A stretch of DNA of 64,000 nt from NCBI GenBank assembly GCA_016218545.1, contig JACRDQ010000023.1, forward strand, positions 62,001-126,000. Reading direction: 5' to 3'. Positions 1-7,105 of this stretch are shown one piece after another (the first letter of the stretch is position 1; each line of letters opens with the position of its first letter). The DNA comes from Elusimicrobiota bacterium (GTDB lineage: Bacteria; Elusimicrobiota; Elusimicrobia; UBA1565; UBA9628). Below the pieces are notes generated by a model. That model ran no database searches, was not told where the DNA came from, and worked only from the letters and a program-made list of their open reading frames with translations. A program made the translations under genes and the position numbers.

Positions 1-132
1 CGTCCTCATGCCCACGTAGATGTTCGTGAACAGGTCGTAGCGCAAGGCCACCAACAAGGCCTTGGAGCTCCTGTACGCCAGGGCGGTCTCAGCGAGCCTG
101 TTGAAATCAGAGAAGTGGTCGGTCCGTCTCAT
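1..132 (-). CDS. O-methyltransferase paralogue, N-terminal fragment cut by window edge
   Basis: The ATG at 132 opens a frame that runs off the left edge, so only 44 residues are visible. They match the N-terminus of the neighbouring methyltransferase: both contain FNRLAE followed by AYRSSK and LLVAL. This is a tandem duplicate of that gene, presumably sharing its N-terminal dimerisation domain. A GGAGGA Shine-Dalgarno sits 6 nt before the ATG, and only 14 bp separate it from the upstream stop, so it is very likely the last visible gene of the same minus-strand operon. Whether the catalytic SAM-binding part is intact cannot be seen here. Confidence 0.8.
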   Translation of the reverse strand, partial: MRRTDHFSDFNRLAETALAYRSSKALLVALRYDLFTNIYVGMRT

Positions 133-146
133 GAGAGTCCTCCGAG

Positions 147-1160
147 TCAATCCTTGCACCCGATGATCGCGGTCGAGGGATGCATGCTCTCGGGAGCCAC
201 GGGCTTGACCGAGATCCGGCCGAATCCCGCCCGCCGCATCCAATCCGCGTACTCCCGCACGGTGTACACGCGCCCCTTGCTGGTGAAGACCAGCAGGTGC
301 AGCGCCAGCAGCGAGCCGAACCTGGGCTTGGTGCGGTCCGGTCCCACCACGAAGTCGTGGATGACGAGCCTGCCTCCGGGGCGCAAAGCCCGGAACGCCT
401 TGGCCACGAGCGCGGCGTTGCCGGCCGCGTCTTCCACGTGGGTCACGTTCGAGATAAGGACGAGGTCGAATTCCGACGCGCCCAGCGCGTCTTCGAGATA
501 GTTCCCCGGCCGGAATCGGAAGCGGTCGGCGCGCGGATGTCGCTTGAGAAGCCCGCGGGTCACGCGGATCGTGCGCGGCAGGTCCAGGAGCACGGCTTCA
601 AGCCCCGGGTTCTCCTCCACGAAGGCCGCCGAATAGACCCCCGGGCCGCAGCCCACGTCGAGCATGCGCCGGACGCGCCCCAACCCCAGCTTGCCGGCGA
701 GGTCCGCGGCGGGCAGCCTCGCCACGTCGCCCATGGCCCTGACATAGTTCTTCCGGAAGCGTCCGTCGCCGATCCAGCCCAGCAGCGTCTTGCGGGGCTT
801 GCCCGCCTTGACCACGTCCTTGAGGTCGGACCAAGCGTCCCATATCTGCTCCTGGTACTTGAGGTTGTTGCCCTGGTAGCGGGGACTCGTGGAGACCAGA
901 AGGTCCCTGGTGAGCGGGGTGTTGGCATAGCGCTCTCCACTCTTGACCAGGAACCCCAGGCCTGCCACCGCGTCCAGGAGGAGCGTCAGGGCCCCGGGAT
1001 CGAGACGGAGACTCCGGCCCAGGTCCCGGCTGGTCCGAAGACCCTGCTCGATGAGGGTGAAGAGGTCGTAGTGCAGCGCCACCAGCAAAGTCTTGGAGCT
1101 CCGATAAGCCAGCACCACCTCCGCGAGGCGGTTGAAGCCGGAGAACGCGTTCTGTTTCAT
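147..1160 (-). CDS. SAM-dependent O-methyltransferase with dimerisation domain
   Basis: This 337-residue protein resembles the O-methyltransferase family (acetylserotonin / hydroxyneurosporene type), which transfers a methyl group from S-adenosylmethionine to a small-molecule hydroxyl. Residues 1-100 look like the winged-helix dimerisation domain. The SAM motif LDVGCGPGVY is near residue 170, and the motif RALRPGGRLVIHDF is in the last third. The start is the ATG at 1160, which has an AGGAGG about 7 nt upstream and overlaps the stop of the ThDP enzyme by 4 bp (ATGA), indicating translational coupling. The substrate is unknown. The coupling with a ThDP enzyme and a second methyltransferase suggests a short biosynthetic pathway rather than housekeeping. 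Confidence 0.85.
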   Translation of the reverse strand: MKQNAFSGFNRLAEVVLAYRSSKTLLVALHYDLFTLIEQGLRTSRDLGRSLRLDPGALTLLLDAVAGLGFLVKSGERYANTPLTRDLLVSTSPRYQGNNLKYQEQIWDAWSDLKDVVKAGKPRKTLLGWIGDGRFRKNYVRAMGDVARLPAADLAGKLGLGRVRRMLDVGCGPGVYSAAFVEENPGLEAVLLDLPRTIRVTRGLLKRHPRADRFRFRPGNYLEDALGASEFDLVLISNVTHVEDAAGNAALVAKAFRALRPGGRLVIHDFVVGPDRTKPRFGSLLALHLLVFTSKGRVYTVREYADWMRRAGFGRISVKPVAPESMHPSTAIIGCKD

Positions 1161-2887
1161 GAAGTCCTCCCTGCCATGGCCGCCTCGCGCTGGAGAGCCT
1201 CGACCCTGGCTCCCATGGGCGGGACCTCGGCCAGGTCCATGGCGACCTCGATGACGCAAGGCTTGCGCGCCTCCAAGGCGCGTCTGACGGCTTTGGCGAG
1301 CTCTCCGGGTCGCTCGACCAGGATGGAGGCCGCGCCCAGGGCCGCGGCGATGCTCGAGATCCTGAGCCGTTCCTTGAAGATGGAGCTGCAGAACTTGCCA
1401 TGGAACTGCAGGCGCTCGCCGTGATAGATCATCCCATGCCCGCCGTTGTTGGCCACGACCCAGATCACCGGGATCCCGTATTCCACCGCGGTGTGCACTT
1501 CCATGCCGTTCATGGCGAATGCGGCGTCTCCGACCAGGGCCACGACGACGCGCTTGGGCTCGGCCAGCTTGCCGCCGATGCAGCCCGCGACCGCGTAACC
1601 CATGCTCGCCAAGCCCATGTTGACGAAGAAGCAGCCCTCGCGGGGGACCGGGAAATAGCGGCCGGCCCAGGTCCGGATAGAACCGTTGTCGACGAACACG
1701 ACCGCGTCCTCGGGCAGAGCCGAGCGCAACTCGCGCATCACCGTGCGCGGACTCAGGCAAACGGGCCCGCTCGCGGCCGGCTCGGCCGCCCCGGCCAGAG
1801 AGACCCGGGCCGACGGCAGGTCGAGGGGAACGGGCCGCCTCTGCCCCGGCCCGAGCTCGCGCTCGAGCTGGAAGCAGAGTTCCCTGAGCACGGTCCCTGC
1901 GTCGCCCGTCAGGGCCACGTGGACGGGGAAGTTTCTGCCGATGACCTCGGAGTCGATGTCCACCTGGAGGAGCCTTTTATCAAGGAACCGGCAATCCCAG
2001 CCGCAGGAAGAGGCCTCGCCCAGCCCCGTCCCCACCACCAGGAGCACGTCGGTACCATAGCCTGCCACGAATTCGCGCACCGCAGGGTCGCCGGATTGGC
2101 TGAACACGCCCAAAGAGAGCGGATGGCCCTCGGGGAAGGCCCCTTTGGCCTTGAATGTGGTGGCCACGGGGATGTTGAACCGCTTCGCCAGCTCGGCCAG
2201 AGGCTTCCACGCCCGACCGAGGTTGACTCCGTTGCCCGCCAGGATGACGGGCCGTCGAGCTTGGATCAAGGCGGCGGCCGCCGCCTTGACCGCGGACCGG
2301 TCGAACGTCTCCTCGCGCCTGCGGCAGCCCGGCTCCTCCGCGGACTCGGCCTCGACCCTCTGGGTGAGGAAATCATAGGGAAGATTAAGATGGACCGGTC
2401 CGGGCCTGCCGGTCTGGAGCATGCGCAGGGCCGTGCGGACGAAGGTCCCTGTCCGCTCGGGGTGCGGGATCATGGCGCTCCATTTGGTCACGGGGCGGTA
2501 AAGACTCACGACGTCGACGCTCTGCGGCCCGCTCTCCTGGAAAGCCCCCCTGCCGAAGTGGCGGGTCGGGACCTGCGCGGTAAGCAGAAGCACGGGGATG
2601 TGGTCGGCCCAGGCCGCGGCGATGCCGGTGAGCGCGTTGGTGGCGCCCGGCCCGGTGGTAGCACAGCAGACTCCGAACCGTCCGGAGACCCTGGCGTAGG
2701 CGTCGGCCATGAAAGCCGCGCCTTCCTCATGCTTGGCCAGCACCGGCTTGATCGCGCCCCGGTCGTGCAGGGCCTCATAGAGCGGCATCAGAGGCCCTCC
2801 GGGGATGCCGAAGATGTGCCGGACGCCCTCGGCCTCGAGATGCTCGAGGATGAGGTGGCTGGCCGGCACGCTATCCGCCAGGATCAA
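1157..2887 (-). CDS. Thiamine-diphosphate-dependent enzyme, acetolactate synthase-like
   Basis: At 576 residues this has the three-domain layout of the acetolactate synthase / benzoylformate decarboxylase / glyoxylate carboligase family. The catalytic glutamate lies in KHEEGAAFMADAYAR (about residue 54). The C-terminal ThDP/Mg motif starts at GDAAFAMNG and ends at an NN pair. Such enzymes cleave a 2-keto acid and ligate or release the aldehyde. No regulatory small subunit is adjacent, and the gene is not in a branched-chain amino-acid operon, so a role in valine/isoleucine synthesis is not supported. Its start overlaps the regulator stop (ATGA), and its stop overlaps the methyltransferase start. 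Acyloin or modified-keto-acid synthesis is a reasonable inference; the exact substrate is unknown. Confidence 0.85.
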   Translation of the reverse strand: MILADSVPASHLILEHLEAEGVRHIFGIPGGPLMPLYEALHDRGAIKPVLAKHEEGAAFMADAYARVSGRFGVCCATTGPGATNALTGIAAAWADHIPVLLLTAQVPTRHFGRGAFQESGPQSVDVVSLYRPVTKWSAMIPHPERTGTFVRTALRMLQTGRPGPVHLNLPYDFLTQRVEAESAEEPGCRRREETFDRSAVKAAAAALIQARRPVILAGNGVNLGRAWKPLAELAKRFNIPVATTFKAKGAFPEGHPLSLGVFSQSGDPAVREFVAGYGTDVLLVVGTGLGEASSCGWDCRFLDKRLLQVDIDSEVIGRNFPVHVALTGDAGTVLRELCFQLERELGPGQRRPVPLDLPSARVSLAGAAEPAASGPVCLSPRTVMRELRSALPEDAVVFVDNGSIRTWAGRYFPVPREGCFFVNMGLASMGYAVAGCIGGKLAEPKRVVVALVGDAAFAMNGMEVHTAVEYGIPVIWVVANNGGHGMIYHGERLQFHGKFCSSIFKERLRISSIAAALGAASILVERPGELAKAVRRALEARKPCVIEVAMDLAEVPPMGARVEALQREAAMAGRTS

Positions 2888-3489
2888 CGGGCCGACTCCC
2901 CGCCCAAGGCTGGTTCAAGGCTCACTCCCAGCAGCTCGGAGGCCTTGGCCACCAACTCCAGCAGATCCAACGGCTTGCGGTAGAAAGCGTCGACCTTGTA
3001 GTCCTTGAGCTTCTCCTCGGCGAACGGAAGCTTCTTGCCGCTGATGCCCACGATCTTGATCCCTCTGGTCTCAGGCTTGGACTTGAGGATCTTGCACACC
3101 TGGCAGCCGTCCATCTTGGGCAGGACGATGTCGAGCACGACGAGGTCCGGCGGCTCCTGGCCGATGCGGATCAGGGCGTCGATCCCGGTGCTGCAGACCT
3201 CGGTCGTGAAACTCCCGGGATGCCTGCGGAAGGCCCGCTCGATGAGGGCCGCCATCTCAGCCTCGTCGTCGACGATGAGGACCCTCTTCTGAGGTCCCCC
3301 GAGTTCCCCGGGGATGGGGATGTTGAAGCGCTTGAGGAAGGCCCGCAGCTCCGGGCGCGTCACCCGGTGGTGCCCCCCGGGCGTCAAGTAGGCATTGAGC
3401 TTGCCGTCGTTGATCCAATGGATGACGGTCGATGGGTAGACGTCGCAGAACCTCGCGATCTCGTAGGTGGTGTAAGTACTCGTTGGCAT
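2884..3489 (-). CDS. Response regulator with N-terminal excisionase/MerR-like HTH
   Basis: The 201-residue protein begins with a helix-turn-helix of the MerR/excisionase type (TTYEIARFCDVYPSTVIHW, residues 6-24) ending in GGHHR. A CheY-like receiver follows, with acidic DDEAE, phospho-acceptor aspartate in VVLDIVLPKMDG and the conserved lysine in FYRKPLD. The domain order (HTH first, receiver second) is the reverse of the OmpR family. It is the first gene of an operon with the ThDP enzyme and methyltransferases, so it probably controls them and itself. Five near-tandem 9-bp repeats lie directly before its start codon and overlap the predicted -10. The Shine-Dalgarno is weak (AGGA about 11 nt upstream). 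Confidence 0.88.
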   Translation of the reverse strand: MPTSTYTTYEIARFCDVYPSTVIHWINDGKLNAYLTPGGHHRVTRPELRAFLKRFNIPIPGELGGPQKRVLIVDDEAEMAALIERAFRRHPGSFTTEVCSTGIDALIRIGQEPPDLVVLDIVLPKMDGCQVCKILKSKPETRGIKIVGISGKKLPFAEEKLKDYKVDAFYRKPLDLLELVAKASELLGVSLEPALGGESAR

Positions 3490-3490
3490 T

Positions 3491-3535
3491 CGTATGTTTC
3501 CTATGTTTACTATGTTTGACTAATTTACTATGTTA
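3491..3535 (-). repeat. Five 9-bp tandem AT-rich repeats in regulator leader (putative operator)
   Basis: On the plus strand the units are cgTATGTTT, ccTATGTTT, acTATGTTT, gacTAATTT (degenerate) and acTATGTTA, exactly 9 bp apart, from 3491 to 3535. They sit immediately upstream of the minus-strand start codon at 3489 and cover the predicted -10. This AT-rich array stands out in a GC-rich genome. The likely reader is the HTH response regulator encoded just downstream. This is inference. Confidence 0.65.
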
Positions 3536-3550
3536 TGGCGTCATTGTCAA
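3522..3550 (-). promoter_or_regulatory. Sigma-70-like promoter of the regulator/ThDP/methyltransferase operon
   Basis: Reading the minus strand, a perfect TTGACA (3545-3550) is followed after 17 nt by TAAATT (3522-3527), a four-of-six match to TATAAT. The start codon is 32 nt further on. The -10 lies within the 9-bp repeat array, which would allow repression or modulation by the encoded regulator. Confidence 0.6.
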
Positions 3551-3579
3551 CACCCCACCTACTTTAAGGAGGCAGGCCC

Positions 3580-4278
3580 ATGACGCGCCATCAAGTCCTG
3601 GTCGTGGAAGACGAAGAGGAGATGCAAGGACTCTATCAACGCTTCTTCGAGCAAGCCCATGCGGCGGAGTTCAGCTGGCTCCTGGCCAAGGATGCGGACT
3701 CCGCCCTGACCAGACTCGCCGGGGAGCCGTTGGACCTCGTGATCCTGGACTGGACCCTTCCGGGCCTCCCGGGACTGGCCGTGCTCAAGGCGCTCCGCCA
3801 GGATGCCCGGACCCGGGCGCTCGGGGTCCTCATGGTGACCGGCAGGTCCTCTCCCGAGGACGCGGTCGAGGCCCTGGAAGGCGGAGCGGACGACTTCCTC
3901 CCCAAGCCCTTCGACGAGAGGGTCCTTCTCGCCCGTCTGCGCAGCCTCCTGCGGCGCAGGCAGCTCAACATGGAGGGGCATAGGATCTACGAGCTCCTCG
4001 GGCTGAAATGGGACCTCGACGCGGACAGACTCTGGGTGGACGGCAGGAGGGTGCGCCTCTCGCCGAAGGAAACGGACCTGCTCCGGGTGTTCCTGGAAAG
4101 GCCGGACATGCTCCACTCTCGCGCGTATCTATGGGACATGGTGTGGGGCTACGAAGCCGCGACCTGGGAGCACATCCTCGACGCCACGCTCTCATCGCTG
4201 AGGCGCAAGCTGGGGCCGAGGTGGGGAGGCAGGCTCGAGACGCACAAGGGCAAGGGTTTCAGCCTGACCACCGCCTAG
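3580..4278 (+). CDS. OmpR-family response regulator
   Basis: The 232-residue protein has an N-terminal receiver (acidic EDEEE near residue 10, phospho-acceptor aspartate in LVILDWTLPG, conserved lysine in FLPKPFD). The C-terminal winged-helix DNA-binding domain (about 135-232) includes the SPKETDLLRVFLE and LSSLRRKLG elements typical of OmpR/PhoB proteins. AAGGAGG precedes the ATG by 8 nt. It is divergent to the HTH regulator (90 bp between them) and is followed 56 bp later by a hybrid histidine kinase, so the two probably form a two-component system. The input signal is unknown. Confidence 0.92.
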   Translation: MTRHQVLVVEDEEEMQGLYQRFFEQAHAAEFSWLLAKDADSALTRLAGEPLDLVILDWTLPGLPGLAVLKALRQDARTRALGVLMVTGRSSPEDAVEALEGGADDFLPKPFDERVLLARLRSLLRRRQLNMEGHRIYELLGLKWDLDADRLWVDGRRVRLSPKETDLLRVFLERPDMLHSRAYLWDMVWGYEAATWEHILDATLSSLRRKLGPRWGGRLETHKGKGFSLTTA

Positions 4279-4291
4279 TGCTGCGACCGTC

Positions 4292-4323
4292 CTGAGGTTT
4301 CCCTGAGGTTCGTCTGCTATGCT
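4292..4323 (+). promoter_or_regulatory. Direct repeats CTGAGGTT and -10 before hybrid kinase gene
   Basis: Two identical CTGAGGTT boxes lie at 4292-4299 and 4303-4310, exactly 11 bp apart (one helical turn). A -10-like TATGCT follows at 4318-4323. The boxes occupy the place of the -35. OmpR/PhoB-type regulators commonly bind 10-11 bp direct repeats in this position, and the gene just upstream encodes such a regulator. Binding is inferred. Confidence 0.5.
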
Positions 4324-4334
4324 TTAGGCATACC

Positions 4335-6533
4335 ATGTCAGAGGACCCGGACCGCGAGAGGCCCTTCGTCAACCTGGAACGCCTCAGACCAGGAGACCAC
4401 GCCTGCCTCATCTACAGGTCCCGGGAGGCCTGCCTGCGCATCCTGATCCCGTATCTCAAGCGCGGCCTGGCCCTGGGGCAGCAATGCCTTCTCATCGGAG
4501 ACCATGACGACCACGAGAGCGTCTCGCGGGGCCTCTCGGCCGACGGGGTCGATCTCCGGGACGCGCTCGCCCGAGGAGCCCTGGTCCTCTCGGACTTGGA
4601 GGACACCTTTCTCAAGGCAGGCAAGTTCGACCCGGACCGGATGCTGAGCCGCTTCCACGAAGCCTCGGCACGCGCGCAGGCCGGCGGCCACTCCGGCCTG
4701 CGCATCTGCACGGACATGTCCTGGTCCCTGGAAGGCAGCGCTTCGATGGAGGACCTGTTCAGGTACGAAGCCATGCTCAACCTCGCGCTCTCCCGCGAAG
4801 GGATCGTGACCCTCTGCCAGTATGACTCCAACCGTTTCCCTCCAAAGGACATCGTCGACGCCATCCGCACCCATCCCTTGGTCGTGACGGGCGGGCGGAT
4901 CTGCGGCAACTTCTACTATGCCCCCCCCGAGGAGTTCCTCAAGCAGGGCGACCCGCGCCTGAAGGTCGAGCGACTGCTGACCAACCTCCTGGAGCGCGAT
5001 CAGCTCCAGAGGTCTTTGGCCGAGGCCGAGGAGAAGTTCTCGAGCCTTGTCGACAACATCGGGATGGGCATCGCGCTCATCAGCAAGGACCAGAAGGTTC
5101 TGTTCCTCAACAAGCAGATGCTCAAATGGTTCCCTGCCGCGGCCGACGTCCGAGAGCCCCTCTGCCACCGGGCGCTCCATGACCCTCCCCGCGACTCCGT
5201 CTGCTCCTTCTGCCCGGTGGTCAAGACCCTCCAGGACGGCCTCCCCCACGAGTCCGTGACCGACGCTCCCCTGGGGGCGACAGGCAGGGTCTACCGCCTC
5301 TACTCTTCTCCCATCAAGGACCGGGACGGTCATATCTCGGCCGCCATCAAGATCATGGAGGACGTCACGGAACGGTTCTCCCTGGAGGAGCAGTTCCGCC
5401 AGTCGCAGAAGATGGAGGCGGTGGGGCGCCTGGCGGGAGGCGTGGCGCACGACTTCAACAACATCGTGACCGCGATCTCGGGCTTCACCGAGTTCCTCCT
5501 GGCCTCCCTGCCCGGGGACGACGCCAGGCGCAAGGACGTCGAGGAGATCAAGGCCGCGGGCGACCGCGCCACGGCCCTCACCCGCCAGCTCCTGGCCTTC
5601 AGCCGCAAGCAGGTCCTCAAGCCCGTGGTGCTCAACCTCAACGCCGCGGTCTCCCGGATGCAGAGCCTGCTGGCCAGGGTCATCGGCGAGGACGTGGAGC
5701 TCAAGACCGTCCTCGACCAAGGCCTGGCCAACGTCCGGGCCGACCCCGGCCAGATCGAGCAAGTCATCATGAACCTGGCAGTCAACGCCAGGGACGCGAT
5801 GGCCGACGGCGGCGTGCTGACCTTGCAGACCGCCAACGTCGACCTGGACGAGGACTACGCCCGCTCCCACCCGGAGGTCGCGGCAGGACCCTTCGTGATG
5901 CTCTCGGTGGAAGACACCGGCGAGGGGATGAACAAGGAGACCCTGGCGCGCATCTTCGAGCCCTTCTTCACGACCAAGGAAAAGGGAAAGGGCACGGGCC
6001 TGGGGCTTTCGACCGTCTACGGCATCGTCAGGCAGAGCGGAGGCAGCATCTACGCCTACAGCGAGCCGGGCAAGGGCAGCGTCTTCAAGCTCTACTTCCC
6101 AAGGGTCGAGAGCCGAGCCGTTCCCTCGCCGCGAGCCAAGCAGCCGTCGAGCTCGCTGCGCGGCACCGAGACCATCCTGCTGGTGGAAGACGACGACATG
6201 GTCCGCAAGCTCCTCAGCCGCATCCTCTCGGAGCACGGCTACTCCGTCCTTGCCGTCGCGGGGCTGGAGGAAGCCCTGGAGTGGTGCCGCCGCAAGGACC
6301 AAGCCATCCATCTCGTGCTCAGCGACGTGATCATGCCCAAGACCAACGGCAAGGAGCTCGTCAGGCAGGTCTCGGCGCTCAGGCCGGGGATCAAAGCCAT
6401 CTTCATGTCCGGCTACAGCGACAGCATCATCGCCCACCACGGCTTCCTCGACCCCGGCATCACCCTGTTGGAGAAGCCCCTGGAAGGGGAGACCGTCCTG
6501 CGCAAAGTGCGGGAAGCCCTCGATTCCCGATGA
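4335..6533 (+). CDS. Hybrid sensor histidine kinase (MEDS-PAS-HisKA-HATPase-REC)
   Basis: The 732-residue cytoplasmic kinase has no membrane segment. Residues 10-210 resemble the MEDS/DcmR sensory domain (GDHACLIYRS near the start, later ICTDMSW). A PAS-like domain follows with a Cys/His cluster (LCHRALHDPP then VCSFC) that could bind a metal or sense redox. The phospho-acceptor histidine is in VGRLAGGVAHDFNN. ATPase motifs are NLAVNARDAM, DTGEGM and GTGLGLSTVYG. A C-terminal receiver has LVEDDDM and the aspartate in LVLSDVIMP. It probably works with the OmpR-type regulator just upstream. MEDS domains are thought to sense small organic ligands; the ligand here is unknown. The stop overlaps the next start (ATGA). 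Confidence 0.92.
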   Translation: MSEDPDRERPFVNLERLRPGDHACLIYRSREACLRILIPYLKRGLALGQQCLLIGDHDDHESVSRGLSADGVDLRDALARGALVLSDLEDTFLKAGKFDPDRMLSRFHEASARAQAGGHSGLRICTDMSWSLEGSASMEDLFRYEAMLNLALSREGIVTLCQYDSNRFPPKDIVDAIRTHPLVVTGGRICGNFYYAPPEEFLKQGDPRLKVERLLTNLLERDQLQRSLAEAEEKFSSLVDNIGMGIALISKDQKVLFLNKQMLKWFPAAADVREPLCHRALHDPPRDSVCSFCPVVKTLQDGLPHESVTDAPLGATGRVYRLYSSPIKDRDGHISAAIKIMEDVTERFSLEEQFRQSQKMEAVGRLAGGVAHDFNNIVTAISGFTEFLLASLPGDDARRKDVEEIKAAGDRATALTRQLLAFSRKQVLKPVVLNLNAAVSRMQSLLARVIGEDVELKTVLDQGLANVRADPGQIEQVIMNLAVNARDAMADGGVLTLQTANVDLDEDYARSHPEVAAGPFVMLSVEDTGEGMNKETLARIFEPFFTTKEKGKGTGLGLSTVYGIVRQSGGSIYAYSEPGKGSVFKLYFPRVESRAVPSPRAKQPSSSLRGTETILLVEDDDMVRKLLSRILSEHGYSVLAVAGLEEALEWCRRKDQAIHLVLSDVIMPKTNGKELVRQVSALRPGIKAIFMSGYSDSIIAHHGFLDPGITLLEKPLEGETVLRKVREALDSR

Positions 6534-7072
6534 GAGCCCCGGTCCGCTCCTGCCTCCTCCTGCTGGCCTCGGCGCTCTCCGTTACTCCCCTCCTGGCCGC
6601 GTCCCCGGCCAAAGACAGCCCCTGGCGCAAGGAGACGGTCAAGGGCCTCTTCACCGCCACGGTCCCGGCGGGCTGGACGCGGCGCGAGTTCCAATACGTC
6701 ACGGAGCCCGGGACCGCGTTCACGGACGGGCTCTCGCGCATCAGCGCCGAACTCCATGGAGAGAAGACCAGCCGCTATCCCTCCGAGACGGAGTTCCTCA
6801 AGCAGATGGAGAACCTGGGCGGAGGCCTCAAGAGTGCCGGGAAGGTCAAGGCGGCCGGCCGCGAGTGCCCCAGGTTCCGAAAGCGCCGCCGGCTGAGGCA
6901 CCGCGAAGACGGCGAGGATTCCACGGAATTCATTTACGAGGAGTACGTCCTGGTCCGGGTCCCCAGGGGATTCTGGCTCCTCAAGTTCTCCCACGCCTCC
7001 CCCATGTACGACTCCAAGCCGGACGGGCTCGAGGCCTGGGGGAGGTTCCTCGCCACCTTCCGGCCCCTCTAG
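6530..7072 (+). CDS. Secreted protein of unknown function
   Basis: The ATG at 6530 overlaps the kinase stop (ATGA), giving 180 residues. The first 24 form a clear signal peptide (basic start, LLLLASALS core, cleavage after LLAA). The mature part has no motif I recognise. It contains PAGWTRREF, a basic patch around RKRRRLRHR, and a C-terminal segment VRVPRGFWLLKFSH that looks like the single-domain fold of small exported stress or photosystem-like proteins. That resemblance is weak. Translational coupling to the hybrid kinase suggests a linked role, perhaps in the envelope. Confidence 0.75.
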   Translation: MRAPVRSCLLLLASALSVTPLLAASPAKDSPWRKETVKGLFTATVPAGWTRREFQYVTEPGTAFTDGLSRISAELHGEKTSRYPSETEFLKQMENLGGGLKSAGKVKAAGRECPRFRKRRRLRHREDGEDSTEFIYEEYVLVRVPRGFWLLKFSHASPMYDSKPDGLEAWGRFLATFRPL

Positions 7073-7105
7073 TCTTGCAGGGCGCGATTTGTTAGTCTCT
7101 CGACC

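Noticed and set aside
4338..6440. 700-codon open frame antisense to the hybrid kinase
   Set aside because: No domain or start signal; the plus-strand kinase explains the region.
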